Assembly: GCA_022539475.1 (NCBI GenBank)
Contig: VCMS01000098.1
Location: forward strand, 1-64,000
Reading direction: 5' to 3'
DNA: 64,000 nt
DNA from: Gracilaria domingensis
Lineage: Eukaryota; Rhodophyta; Florideophyceae; Gracilariales; Gracilariaceae
In this document: in pieces, positions 20,493 through 32,428 of the stretch
Numbering within the stretch: position 1 is the stretch's first letter
How the letters are laid out: every line of letters starts with the position of its first letter
Program-made: the position numbers and the translations under genes
The notes under the pieces: generated by a model
What the model was told of the DNA's origin: nothing
Seen by the model: only the letters and a program-made list of their open reading frames with translations
The model's database searches: none

Positions 20493-22528
20493 AGGCCTTT
20501 ACGTACGTGTACAGGTACGGTACGTACTTCTAAGATACGAATGTAGCCTTACGTGTACATGTACGTATACGTGTGGTGGTAGCCTTACCCCAAGGGTATT
20601 GGTACACGTACGTGTACTTGGCACGCTCTTACATGAATGCAGCATCCTTAGGATCATTATGATCCCGGATGATGAGTTTCATCTCTGACACCATACTTTG
20701 TAATGTAAAGTCCCGTTGCAGCTGGATTCAGTGTTACTGTAGTAGTACTAGGCTACTAGCCGCTAGTACTACTAGCATGGCGGAGTTCAAGTTCGTAAGC
20801 TCGCTGCCACATTGGGTTATCGGAACTACTGTGCCTTTGTACATTAAATGTAGGAAAAATTGCGAGCAACCGTTCACAATTGGAGCGAAATGAGGGCGCT
20901 GTCGGATCTCTACCAGAGGTCAGCAAAGGATATGGAAGTGAGATTGCCGAGGAGTCGGATCCAATCAGATTCCGACATCCACTGCGGTGTATAATGGGAA
21001 GAAAGGAGTGAGACCTCTGAGATACTTTCCGCTCCAGGGCACATACCGAAGGTAGATATCTAGTCCTTGCAACAACGCGGTAGCGATAATTGCTGCAATT
21101 GTCACGCGCACCAGCTGCTGTAAACTAATCACCCCGTCGGATGTATAGATATTCCCCCATCAGCGGTCGAGGTCCACCAAATACTATTTCAAAGAACGTC
21201 TTCGCAGTATCCTAACTGAAAGTTCCACACAGGGCTCCTTAACCATACTGTTCCTGCATCTCTTTTAGCTTATTTCTCTCTCTCTTGTTGGCGCACTGAA
21301 CTAGACACTAGGTGCAAAGCGGCCGTCGAAGAAACGCTCTCTAGCTCAGACAAGCCAACTCCTTTGCAGCCCAGCCTCCCCTTGGAAGCCGCAATTCATG
21401 GCTTTTGATGATCTTATTGTATCCTTACCCCAAAACAATAGAGCTGACATCAGCAGCTCGATATCAACTTGTTGCTCGTGTTGATCAACCAACTAATTTC
21501 GAAGGCAAAAAGGTTTATCTAGAAGACGAATCAGTCCAATGGACGGACAGGATTCGGAAGGTGGATACTTTCATCTTTTCAATCTTATTGAATATCAATC
21601 TTATGTCTGCCTTTCGTCGTTATGGAACAACGATAACTGCCTCTTCGTTTACTCAGTGCGGAGATTGAATTATGGTATGTACAAGGAAGAACGAAAGGAA
21701 CTGAATTCAAGTAGTGCGCAAACGAGTGGTAACAGCCACAATTGGCGGGAGGCAGTTCCGTAACTGCGAGAACGAAGCTCGTTCTTTAGGTAGTCAAGCT
21801 AAAGCTAGGACAGTATAAAAGGGTAACTTAATCCGCCTCCGGCAGAGCTGCGGTATCATCACCGCCGAACTATCTTTTTAACACCATCTACTACTCGCGT
21901 GCAATGAGCACGAACCTGAGTGGGTATATTTTGCAGGTTGTGCTGACAATATTGATATCGCGTGGTTGCTCAAACGAAAAAGGGGCTATGACAGGGGCAG
22001 AGCGCAATTACTGGTTATCAACCAATATGCAGTTTTTGCGCACCAAATAAGCAGCTTGAAACGCATATGTGCCTTTGATGCCAGGCGATCGCACTGACCG
22101 AAATCGTCTGACATGTCTGACGTCGTCGTAACTGTTACGACTGCGCCAATTGCTCAACTGTTTAGCGTGGAGAATGTGTGGCGCAAAATGCTGCAGAAAC
22201 TGCACACGTTCAAGACGGATTGATTCTCAACTCGAGCAGATTTTATGACGTATGAAGTGATGTTCAGATTGCGCGCAATTCAAACGCCATACGCTTTCCA
22301 TTTTTGAAACATCCTGATACCTACGTCTCGATTATAGTGCGTGACTTACGGAAGAGTATACGCGAAAGCATTATGAAGTTAGGACTTCCGAGGTATAAAA
22401 TAAGAGCGGATGTTTCGTATCCCCAGCTTTCGCGGAGGCCACGCTCCTGCATGTTCAACAAGTTCCGCTTGCATTCCAATTCGAAGTGAACCGCTGTCCA
22501 TCATTCAATTCGTCATATCGCTCCTGAA
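20493..22528. other. 2-kb intergenic stretch after element 2
   Basis: No convincing gene. 20500-20630 is rich in ACGTAC/GTGTAC alternating motifs that can fold on themselves. A perfect 12-bp hairpin pairs 20740-20751 with 20763-20774. Short open frames near 20777, 21405 and 21904 lack conserved features. The stretch ends in the upstream region of the first paralogue of unknown family. Confidence 0.5.
21904..22050 (+). CDS. Possible 48-residue hydrophobic-start peptide
   Basis: ATG-to-stop frame of 48 residues starting MSTNLSGYILQVVLTILISR, a signal- or anchor-like stretch, followed by a polar tail. A TATAAAAG motif lies about 90 bp upstream. Nothing else supports it, and a chance frame is likely. 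Confidence 0.15.
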   Translation: MSTNLSGYILQVVLTILISRGCSNEKGAMTGAERNYWLSTNMQFLRTK

Positions 22529-24095
22529 ATGAATGGCTTCACGTCAAGAGTTTCCTCTCGGGTCTTTCCCGAGACCGATCCGGGTCAAACTGTATCAATA
22601 AAAGTTGGGAAAAAGGCACTGCAAAGTGCGACAGATAACAGCATTCGAAAGAGAAATTGGTATGAACGCTACATTCCCCTACCAAGCCGTCGTCGTATTT
22701 TTGTGGAGGCTTGTGAATGTGGTACTACGGATTCCATATTGTTTGCACCAGAACGTCCGAATGTTCAACAGTCGCATCAACGGGTGAGTGCAACCGAGTT
22801 CATCAAGGTCAGCCAGGACGCTTGCGCGGATGTAGTGCGTCGAGATGATGATTTCGAGGTTTCTTTTGTTGGATTAAGTGTGGCCCAACAAGATTATATC
22901 GGGGATAACGAAATGTTGCTCTGCAGTCTTGCAAGGAAGCAAGACCATCATGAGGTTTCACAATCTTCTTCAACTGCTGCTTCGAGTTCTACGGGCAGCA
23001 CGTCGGGAACGGCTGAACACCTTGACACTTCAGTTCCTGGGGACTCGATAACTGAAGAAGGGTTTCAGAAGGCCAAGCTGAGGGATGGAACGGTTCCCAT
23101 TCCTCCAAAGACGAAGAAAATTGACTTGAGCGACTTACCGACTGCCCTGCCGATTCGTCCCGGAGATATTCCGTTTCTACACTTTGACCCAGAGACGGAC
23201 GGTCATGACTCAGGTTCCGAGCCTGATACTTTCGTACCAATTCCAGGCACAAAAAGGTTGTTCATTCAAAGAAGAGGCAGTCTTGTTGATGGAGAATCCG
23301 AGGGTATGCGAGACGTATCTGTACGCTTTACTGTCATGGAGATTGACAAGTTGAACGAAGAACAGTTGATCGCTATCAAGAGCTTGGAAGAGGTTGCGAA
23401 ATCAGTTGGAAAAGCTGCCAGTTCTGTGCCGTACCTTAAGTTCATTTCATGGCTCCTGAAGTTTGCCAATACAGTCGGACGCTCGGCGCTACGGAAAGTC
23501 GCTAGACCTGATCACGTCATGTCTTCTGATGTGAGTTTCATGCTTGGAGAACCAAGGGGAGTCGAGAAAGGTGACGAAAGTTATGAACAAAGGGAAGAAT
23601 ACGGAAACTACTTGAGGGTAAGTACAGAATGCTATTGTTTTTCGTGTAGAGGGATTGATTTTCCCAGCGATGTCTTGGCGTCGCACCGTCGACATGAGAA
23701 GGTTTCTAACTATGTAATTCTATATCGCACTGCAGTATGGATACTATTTCTTCCTCAGTGGGCCAGTTGATGCTAAACTGTACGCACAGACTGGAGCATC
23801 TACTCAAAACGTACAACTACTGCTTCATCGACACGGATACAGGGCGAGAAATGCGTTGCTGAACGAGAAGGAGTATTTCCCTCTGACAGGAGTTAGTTAT
23901 GTTGTGGTTAAGGTGACGAGAGGTTGTTCACCTTACGATATGGATCAGCGAAGAGATATGTTCGAGAGACACCGGGGACGGCTGACTCAGTTGCTAAAGA
24001 AGTACACTGGGACTTTGGGATCAATGACTGCAGAAGCAGCTGCTGATGGACAGGCGGCTAAAGACGGTGAGAAAAAGCCCACCGAAGAACGTTAG
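22529..24095 (+). CDS. Conserved protein of unknown family, tandem paralogue A
   Basis: Two exons, 22529-23617 and 23736-24095, encode 482 residues. The 118-nt intron has a GTAAGT donor and a TTCTAAC branch-like motif. The N-terminus carries basic patches (VGKKALQS, SIRKRNWYERY) and YIPLPSRRRIFVEACECGTT. A Ser/Thr-rich linker follows (about residues 140-180). The C-terminal half is highly conserved with paralogue B: RPGDIPFLHFDPETDGHD, FTVMEIDKLNEEQLIAIKSL, a helical segment SVPYLKFISWLLKFANTVGR, RYGYYFFLSGPVDAKLYAQT, and GVSYVVVKVTRGCSPYD near the end. No signal peptide or membrane segment is seen. I do not recognise the family; a beta-rich C-terminal domain is likely. The neighbour at 25325 is a tandem copy. 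Confidence 0.8.
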
Positions 24096-25324
24096 GTTGC
24101 CCATGGTACTGAGCGCCGCTGGAACAGTTACTAGAAAACAGCAAAGCTCCTGTTGTCAGTTTTCGTGACGTCTTCGTGTGCTGTCATGGGGCACACTGAG
24201 TGCAGTAATTGCAGCGTTAACACGTGCATCTGTAAGACCTTGTACCTTCGTATTTGACATCAGATTCCTACCTTTTCCGCATTTGAAATTATCTTCTGAT
24301 ACAGCTCTTTATTTGCATTGACAGACGCATCGCACCCATCATGCACGTCCAAGAGAAACTGAAGTTAACGTTTGACGTCGAGTTTTTCAAAATTGAACCG
24401 GGGTTTAGCCCTCTTATTTATGTTGATGCTGAGGCCACGGTACTGACGGTAGCCTTTTACCTTTGGCAGAAATCATTCATTGCATCAGATACGCAGCGTA
24501 CCATACGCTCATCTAGAGAACATCGCCGTCTTCTTCGTCGATCGACCTGGACCAATCGGATTGCCCAAAGTTGATGACATCAGCACCACACGGTACGACA
24601 CGTGTGTGCTCACGTTGGTGATGTTGGTGTGGCAGGCATAACGCAAGAAATTGATACTTGCGCCCAATCAACATCATGGTCATCATAGTCTGACCGAAGC
24701 CATCCTGTGAACATCAGAACGCGAGAGGATGCGAGTTGCGCTTGCGCGCGTTTGCGCATGGTGTGACGGCGGCGCGCGTGTTGCAACTTGCAACGGGCGA
24801 CGGGCACGATAGAATTGTGTGTGGCCGTAAGCGCCGCTTCAGTGTTCCATATGGCAAGCGAAGATGTGCGGGCATACAGCAAAAAACCTACGGGTAAGAA
24901 GCACCGAAGTTGCCGTAAGTAATGGGTTACGGTTCCCGTAAGTATCGGAAGTCAGCAACGGTTGACAAAAAATCTGCGCTTGAACGTGCGCCGTGGGCAC
25001 ATCCGCCTGATTTCTCTCTCATGTCTCGAAATGATACCCTATACTTCATGACACGAATGCAGCAAGTATATGATATGCTCGGCGACAGCTCGCCTACAGC
25101 TGGAGTCAGCAACTTGGCTATGGAAAACGCAAGAGACAGGTCAATGACATTATATATATTCATCCGCCAGTGTGGCAAGACCACACTACTCTGCACACGA
25201 CTTCTCGGAATAATCTCTAGTCTCGGTCTTTGAACGGTTTTTCTTCGTAGACAGAATTCTTGCTTTCCAGCCTTGTCTTCCATTGCATCCCTCTCGCCAC
25301 AACCGGTTTCCCTCACGCAATAAG
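24096..25324. other. Intergenic region between the tandem paralogues
   Basis: No convincing gene. A TATATATA tract near 25153 lies about 170 bp before the ATG of paralogue B and is a plausible promoter element. Repeated GCGC-rich words lie around 24730-24790. Confidence 0.4.
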
Positions 25325-26857
25325 ATGGCGGATTTAAAGTCCCGAATCTCTTCACGAATTTTCCCCCCATCCACGCCAACTCACACCGTCTCTATTAAGG
25401 TACGGAGAAAGGCTTTACAAAGCGCCGTTGACAACAGCGTTCGCAAGCGTGATTTCTATTACCGTTATGTACCGTATCACACACGTCGCCGTGTCTTGGT
25501 GGAAGCGTCAGAGTGTGGTACCACAGATTCAATCCTGTATGCCCCCGAGCGACCTAATGTCGGCGAATCTCACCAACGGGTGACTGCAACCGAGTTTGTA
25601 AAGGTCAGTCAGGATACGTCTTCTGATTTGGTACGCAGAGACCATGACTTCGAAGTTTCGTTCATTGGCTTCAGTGTGGCACAACAGGATTACATTGGAG
25701 ACAATGAGTTACTTCTTTGCAGTTTAGCGAGGAAGTCGGACCATCACGAAGTCTCGGAATCAGAACCATCTGTCACAACTTCATCTTCCACCGCGACTGG
25801 AAGCAGCAGCAATGACAATGAAGCTGTTGACCAGTTTCAGAAGGCGAAGCTCAGGGAAGGAACTGTTCCTATTACGCCAAAGAATAAGAGAATTGACTTG
25901 TGCGACTTGCCTACCGCTCTTCCCATCCGACCTGGAGATGTTCCGTTTCTACACTTTGACCCTGAGACGGATGGCCACGACACTGGGACTGAACCGGATG
26001 CGTTCGTCCCCATACCTGGTTCAAAAAGGCTATTTATTCAAAGAAAAGGCTCCAAGCTCGACGGCGAATCGGAAGGTATGCGGGACGTGTCCATGCGCTT
26101 TACCGTCATGGAGATTGATAAGTTGAACGAAGAGCAGTTGATTGCAATCAAGAGCTTGGAGGAAGTGGCCAAATCAGTCGGCAAAGCCGCCAGCTCTGTG
26201 CCTTATCTCAAGTTCATTTCATGGCTTCTAAAGTTTGCCAATACGGTTGGACGTTCGGCGTTACGCAAGGTCGCTAGACCTGATCATGTAATGTCTACTG
26301 ATGTGAGCTTCATGCTGGCGGAGCCTAAAGGAATCAAGAAAGGTGACGAAAGTTATGAGCAAAGGGAGGAATTCGGAAACTATCTGAGGGTAAGTCTTGT
26401 TCTTTTTTGTTGCGTTAGAGCGAACGTGGCATGGATTTTCCGGTGATTGGTGCTTCCTGGGTATCATATCATATTCTAACCCTTTCTTTATCTGCGGGAA
26501 CAGTATGGATATTACTTCTTCTTGAGTGGTCCGGTTGACGCGAAGCTGTACGCACAGACTGGTGCATCCACGCAAAACGTACAATTGCTTCTCCATAGGC
26601 ATGGTTATCGAGCACGTATGGCAGCCGTAAACGAGAAGGAATACTTTCCTCTCACGGGCGTGAGTTACACAGTTGTGAAAGTTACAAGGGGTTGCTCGCC
26701 GTATGACATGGAGCAACGCAGGGATATGTTTGACAGACACCGTGGCCGATTGACTCAGTTGCTTAAGAAGTATACCGGTACCTTGGAATCCATGACTGCG
26801 GAAGCCGCTGCTGCCTCAGAGACCACGGATCTGCTCTCAGGTCCGAAAAAGAACTGA
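25325..26857 (+). CDS. Conserved protein of unknown family, tandem paralogue B
   Basis: Two exons, 25325-26389 and 26504-26857, encode 472 residues. The 114-nt intron sits at exactly the same codon as in paralogue A (after NYLR) and has an ATTCTAAC branch-like motif. The start is set by alignment of MADLKSRISSRIFPPS with MNGFTSRVSSRVFPET of the neighbour. Overall identity with A is high in the C-terminal half and lower in the Ser/Thr-rich linker (residues about 140-175). The copy order, shared intron and diverged introns and flanks point to an old tandem duplication, with both copies kept under selection. Function unknown. Confidence 0.8.
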
Positions 26858-27950
26858 AGGGCCCAGGCTTGGTGTGCCCCCGTGATTGGTGTGCTCCCGT
26901 GAATAACAATGTGCCACGGGGTTTTATATCCTCATCTCCATATATTTTCGGATGTCCATGAGTACCACTTGAACTCTACAACATTTGAGATAGAGGATAC
27001 ATTTGTTTATATTTCCATGGTAAAAGTTCTGCTCTGGCTCCTCTGGGACAACGAGTCGAGCTACTGTTGGCGTGACGGATAGCACGCAATGCCGCTGACA
27101 ACGAGAGTGATGGGCACCCTGGTCATCAAGCCCGAAACTCCCATCTTGGGACAGGACCGTGCCCCTTATTTACGTCGTCGCTGTAAGTTTCTGCGACGCA
27201 AAACTTACAGCTTCTCCAATTGCAATACCCAGTAAATTACAAGTCTCGAGACTGCGAGACTGCCTCATAGGGCAGAGGGGAGTATCTACCCTTGGTACGT
27301 GTATTGTTTGGAGCATTCCAAGGATAGAAAGGCCTGCACGGGAATAATTGCCCCCCGGTATGATAGACGGGGGTTTACCCCGTCTATCATAAGATACCAG
27401 GAACGGACAGACTCGGCACTGTTTAGGTCTTGTCCTGTTACTCCGTGTATCCGCGCTGTGCAAAATCAAGCCCCGGCAGGACAGTGATGCACCAAAGAAT
27501 AAAGTCTCTTCATCCTCTGACCTCCTGCTCATCGCGAATTTTTGCGATCAGGTGCCTTTATAGTAGTCTCCAGCTGCCTTCCAGTACATACCAGTTCTAA
27601 TTAAACAACGGAGCTCGACATTGTCTCCACAAGTTTCTAATTAAACCTAACTCTACGCTGTTCGTCGATGTAAACGGTACGTAGAAGTGAGTGGGTGCAA
27701 GTTCCACATGGTTGCTCTGGCAGATCTGCAAACCACTTTAGAGCACCCTAGCTCGCCACGATTTCCCTCGAAAAATGGAGCATATCAATGCTAGCTGTGA
27801 TGTATGTCTTCCAGAAACTACCTGCCCTATTCATCTAGTCGGGCAGGACCTGCCCCTCGTCACGTCTGGTATAGACCAATCCATTAAACTTCTTGACGAA
27901 AACCTGTGTGTGGCCTTACGGTCACGGTGTATACAACGGGCCATTCATAT
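26858..27950. other. Intergenic region with a perfect hairpin
   Basis: No convincing gene. A perfect 14-bp hairpin pairs 27359-27372 with 27378-27391 around GTTTA (arm TATGATAGACGGGG). It could be a small foldback element or a structured 3' end. Confidence 0.45.
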
Positions 27951-29981
27951 TCACTCGAACGGAAAGGGACTCTCGAATAGTTCGTCATCAACCAGAAGCA
28001 CAAGCTCTTCAGAAGAAGCAATGGGCTCGTCGGTGATTTGAGGATCTATTTCGGGCGATTGAGACTCTTCGGGTGCAGACGATGTCTGCATATCATCCCT
28101 TTCGTCTAGGACCGCATCTGGTTCTGTTGATGGCTCCTCCGAATCAAATGGGAAGTCATTCACGTTTCCAAAAGGATCGTTGAAAACTATAGGCTCGGAC
28201 AACGCACCTTTTCTCAGACATTCTGTTTCCCCCAGCCCGTATGAGAAGGTTCCTTCTGGGCACGGCTTGCACTGTGTAGCTCCTGGCTCCCTTGTAATTG
28301 TGTTGGGAGGGCATTTTTTGCATGGTGCTGGATCTGGACAACCTTCATCAGAAGGGTAACACGAAGCAAGACTGAGGTCGTTAGTAAGATCTCGGTATGT
28401 TCCAGCTGGACATTGAACGCACTGGTGATCTTCCAACTCATTGAGACTTTGACCAAAGCTTCCTGGGGGGCACACAGCACAAACCCCGTTCACGATACCT
28501 TTGTTCTGTGCTAAGATTCCCCGACAAGCACAGACATCAAAGTCTCGCACGAGTCCTGCTGGACATTCTGCACAGAATTTTCCATCACTAATGGCATTTG
28601 GCGGACATAAATTGCAGGACATGTCGGCATCCATAAACTCATTTCGTTTGCACTGTCCACAAGTCCGAGACTCTACTGATTTGACGTTTGTGGGTCGTGA
28701 ATCACAGTCCTGAGACTGGCAGACGACGGTACCATTTGTGTTCGCTGAAATCATAATCAAGTCTGTACCCATCGGGCAATTGGACTGCGGAACAACGCAC
28801 TGGACCCGTTCTTCATCAGGCACAGTTCCTGTTGGACAACGGATGCAACTCTTACCCCTAAAATTTGGTTGAACACTTCCCATCGGACATACCTCGCACT
28901 TGTTCACGTTGGAAGTGGTGGAAAATGTTCCTCGCTCGCAAGCAATACATACGCCTAAACGGTCATCTAGCCTTGTACCAGGCGGGCACGAAGAGTCATC
29001 TTCACCCACAATGACAACACCAGTAGCATCCGTGAAACATCTCGAGTCCTTAATGCGAGCCCGTACGATTTGCTTACAGGATGCGCAACTTAAGGGCAGA
29101 CCTCCTGCACTACCTTCTCCATCTTCACAAGGCACACACAAGTCGCTCGTAGAATCGAAGTAGTGATCAACAGGACAGCGGATACAATCGCCCGATGAGA
29201 GCTGCAAGTACCCACGGGGACATGGATTCCCATTTTGACGGCATATAAGGGCACCAGCGGCAAATGTTGTAGTTCCCGCCGGGCATTGCTCACATCGAGA
29301 TTTAACACTTAAATCGAAACCCAACACCACCCGCTCACCAGGTTTACATGGAACACAGGAGCTGGCTCCCGGTCCATTCGAAACAGTACCGGTGACACAC
29401 TTTCGGCAACGCTTACCGTCGGGACTGAATGTACCTTCAGAGCATGGCTCGCAGCCACTCGCGCTAGATTGTGTGCCAGGTGGGCATGCGATAGTGCATT
29501 GATCTACTGAAGTAGCTGCGACAGGGGCCACAAATCCCAGGGGACACGCCGTGCATGAAAGCTGGTTGCGTGCGTCAGTAAAGCCGCCCATGCATGGTTC
29601 GCAAGGAGATTGAAACGAAGTCGGACTCGAGGCGGAAAGAAAGGTGCCTGGTTGACAGGTGACGCAAATGGATGAAGCGGGGGCTGAAGAAAGGCCGACG
29701 GGACATGGAACGCAAGCTGCCGAAGCCGACGGTGAGAAGGTTCCAGGCTGGCATGGGCGACAGGCATCGGAGGTCTCAGCTGCTGAGAATGGCTGGAATC
29801 GGCCGGGTGGGCATTGGGAACAGAGGGTTGCGTTGACTGTGCTCTGAAAAGTACCAGGTGGACATGGTACGCATTGCAAAGAGGGTCGTGCCTGAAATGT
29901 ACCTCGGGGACAGGTAATCTGGGAGACAGAAAGGGCCAAATGTAGGGAAACGATTAGAAGAGAAAACGGAAAGAAGCTCAT
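27951..29981 (-). CDS. Secreted cysteine-rich repeat protein (ephrin-receptor/GCC2-GCC3-like)
   Basis: 676 residues from the ATG at 29981, intronless. It was preferred over a possible upstream start (30020) because it begins directly with a signal peptide, MSFFPFSLLIVSLHLALSVS. The mature part is built of roughly fifteen repeats of about 40-50 residues with the pattern C-P-x-G-T-F/Y ... C-x-x-C, for example CPRGTFQARPSLQCVPCPPG, GTFSPSASAACVPCPVG and CPAGTYRD. This resembles the tyrosine-kinase ephrin-receptor-like/GCC2-GCC3 and TNFR-type cysteine-rich modules. The last 80 residues are Asp/Glu/Ser/Pro-rich (EESQSPEIDPQITDEP) and lack a membrane anchor. It is probably an extracellular matrix or cell-wall protein stabilised by disulphides. 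The ligand is unknown. Confidence 0.82.
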   Translation of the reverse strand: MSFFPFSLLIVSLHLALSVSQITCPRGTFQARPSLQCVPCPPGTFQSTVNATLCSQCPPGRFQPFSAAETSDACRPCQPGTFSPSASAACVPCPVGLSSAPASSICVTCQPGTFLSASSPTSFQSPCEPCMGGFTDARNQLSCTACPLGFVAPVAATSVDQCTIACPPGTQSSASGCEPCSEGTFSPDGKRCRKCVTGTVSNGPGASSCVPCKPGERVVLGFDLSVKSRCEQCPAGTTTFAAGALICRQNGNPCPRGYLQLSSGDCIRCPVDHYFDSTSDLCVPCEDGEGSAGGLPLSCASCKQIVRARIKDSRCFTDATGVVIVGEDDSSCPPGTRLDDRLGVCIACERGTFSTTSNVNKCEVCPMGSVQPNFRGKSCIRCPTGTVPDEERVQCVVPQSNCPMGTDLIMISANTNGTVVCQSQDCDSRPTNVKSVESRTCGQCKRNEFMDADMSCNLCPPNAISDGKFCAECPAGLVRDFDVCACRGILAQNKGIVNGVCAVCPPGSFGQSLNELEDHQCVQCPAGTYRDLTNDLSLASCYPSDEGCPDPAPCKKCPPNTITREPGATQCKPCPEGTFSYGLGETECLRKGALSEPIVFNDPFGNVNDFPFDSEEPSTEPDAVLDERDDMQTSSAPEESQSPEIDPQITDEPIASSEELVLLVDDELFESPFPFE

Positions 29982-31377
29982 GATGAAGGTAGGGTGGTGG
30001 TGCCGCTGAAAGGCTGTCAAGGACGATCAAGAAGCATGAAGCTGAAAGCCGAGGCATAAAACGAACGCAGGTAACTTTTACGTAGGTGAATGGTAAGTGG
30101 AGGTTGGGACGAATGGCCCGATAGGACAGATTTGATGGCAAAGGAGCAGAATGGACGCCGTGTGGTGGCGGGATCGCAGCGTGGCAGCGTCGAGCGAGTG
30201 TATTGCGTGCAGCACGTTGTTGAGTGGCTACTGGGGTGCTGGGGCGCGCGGACTGACGTTCGGCAGCATGATTCCCGAAGGCGACCTTGTTGCCGTGGAC
30301 TCGCGCACTGGTGTGCCCTGTCGTTAAATCCTTCGCCGTTCGGTTCGCAGCCGTTTACAGTGGCAACGGAGTGGAGCCTGTTTTGGTTAGCCTTGCAAAC
30401 GGGGACTCACCCACACATTTGCGTTAATGCCAGTCATTTTTGACACCCAATCGCCGCAAAGATTTCTTGAGGCAAAAATCTGGCTCGAATGCCCGCAATC
30501 CTATCACTGGCTCGTTCGGAGGAGGTCACATCACCGTCGCTCTATGACATGCATGCCTCGCAGAACCGCTCTTCCTCCGTTTCATCTGCTTAGATACCAA
30601 CGGTAACCAAGTTTCACATGCCAAACATGTTCAATAAATTGAATTTTGAAGTCTTCTGGATGCATCCAACTCTCCAAAGAGCCTTGCTGCTCCACATTTT
30701 TCGCGTGCAACCTTAGATCCCCTTTTCTTCGCATCTGTAATGCCCCCATTGTTGCTCAAGCCCCGTACAGTACACAGGGAAGATATACCTTCGTATTCTA
30801 GGTTCCACAGTTCTTTCTCATCTCAAGCTTTAGAGTACAACAATCAGGAGTCTTTTCCAAGCCTTCGCTCTGAAAGTTTGTACTGTTTATACGTATAGGG
30901 AGTCCCCTTTTCGTTTCCCTCGTTTTGGGCTTGATGAAACGTTTGCTACTAGCTCATGGAACATATTGTGCAACACGCGCCTTCCGGATTCGAATGCTCC
31001 ACATGTTTTTCCTAACAGAGCTTGCCCTCTTGTTCACTCTCTTGACAGTTGGGCCGCCTAGGAATCCCTTAAAGTCAAGGGTATATTCTCAATCCAATTC
31101 TGTGACCATATCAGAACCCCGAAATGCTTGAACATGTCCCTCTCTCCTTCACTCAGATACGTTCTTTCGGTCTGTACCTATCTGGTTACGAAGCTAACGG
31201 AAACCATAACAAAGAATTTTTGGAGTCTGATCTGAAATGAAGCACAGAAATTCTTTGCCCTTTTTTCAGAGAAAGAAACCTATTCCCTGATACGTCAGTA
31301 TTAAACAAGGGGAGAAGATAATATTATTCGTCCCTAATTTACCTATTACAATACACAAGCTGGGTTTGGCTTGATGT
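29982..31377. other. 1.4-kb intergenic region
   Basis: No gene can be supported. A short frame near 30931 (MKRLLLAHGTYCATRAF, with a hydrophobic segment) lacks any corroboration. Confidence 0.4.
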
Positions 31378-32428
31378 TCATTCTCTTCTGTTGAACGGTC
31401 GTGAATTGAACAACAAGACGAGAACAAAGTTTTGGCCATGGTTGTAACTACTAGCCGAGATTCCGACATATCCAAGCGTCGTCAGTGGAAGACATGCAAT
31501 TCCTGATCGACAAAGTTCTTGAAAAAACAATTGCGCATATTCTTCTTTGTGTTCTGCGCTGAAATCCATTTCGATCGACACAGGGCAGAACTTGCTTCCC
31601 TCTACATCCACCTTGTTTTCGACTATATCTCGACTGTAATGCTTTGAGATCCGAGCCAAATCGTCATCCCAAGTGAGCCGCATAAGTTCGCTTTCCTTTC
31701 TTAAAGACCTCCACTTTTTGAATACATCCTTTGCCATCTTCTTTAAGAACGTTTCAGAATTTGTCACTGACGAAGAGTAGTTAAAGCTTGTTCCGAGCTG
31801 CCTTCCCCGTCTTGGTGAGCTCTGTGTCTTTTCTTCAATTTGAGTTTCATCAATTCTCGGTTGATCATAACAATGGCGCTCTGTTTGGCTTCTCGCCTCT
31901 GTTCTTTCATCCTCGCGATTCACTTTTGCTATAAGCTGTGAGATGATTACATAAGCATCTGTCTCTTTGATTGAAATGGCCGTAAAATCTCCTTCAGAGA
32001 GAAGAATAGAACGCCTTTCATCGTCAACAATCCATTGTTCGAACATTACTGGGTCATTCTTGTCAAAAACTCTATGAAGAAGGTCTATGTCAGAATGGAG
32101 TCAAATCCTTGCCCTTGAAATGAAAAATATGCACTTACCCGTTAATCACCATGAACATATGTTTCTCAGTCTCGAAGTTATGGATCGCCCTCATCCTCTC
32201 TGTCTTCATAATTTGTTCAGTTTCTCTGTTTGCCAATGTATAAAGGCCTTTCAACCATTGTAAGGAATTGAGATGTTTAGAAACACGAAGATTGTTCACA
32301 ATCTCTAGCAGAAAGCATTGCATATCCTGGCGCTGATAAGGATGCATCTTTTTAGTATACAGATAGCTCCTGCTTCTAGCAAATCTGCGCTTCGATTTTC
32401 GTTCAGAAGATGGAAACTTGTCACACAT
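31378..32428 (-). CDS. Protein with two probable CAP/SCP-like domains, inverted paralogue 1
   Basis: Two exons, 32428-32139 and 32071-31378, encode 327 residues. The 67-nt intron has a GTAAGT donor. The first half resembles a CAP/SCP (PR-1, YkwD-like) domain: FLLEIVNNLRVSKHLNSLQW, LYTLANRETEQI, a His in AIHNFETEKH, then FEQWIVDDERRSILL and DFTAISI, in the order and spacing of N..R...L.W, A, H, W..S..H...L, and G. A second, weaker copy covers about residues 210-325 (LTWDDDLARISKHYSRDI, then YVGISASS, LVLLFNSR). Between them is a polar linker with Arg/Glu/Gln. No signal peptide is visible from this start, so an upstream exon may be missing. CAP proteins are usually secreted, so this is either incomplete or an intracellular variant. 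Confidence 0.6.

Noticed and set aside
21405-21763. Two overlapping frames of about 80 residues after element 2
   Set aside because: No conserved pattern and no acceptable splice connection; no neighbour with similar sequence.
24610-24882. 90-residue minus-strand frame between the tandem paralogues
   Set aside because: No ATG context, mixed composition, no counterpart beside the other paralogue.
30931-31131. Short plus-strand frame with a hydrophobic segment
   Set aside because: Only about 65 residues and no supporting context; kept as unsupported.
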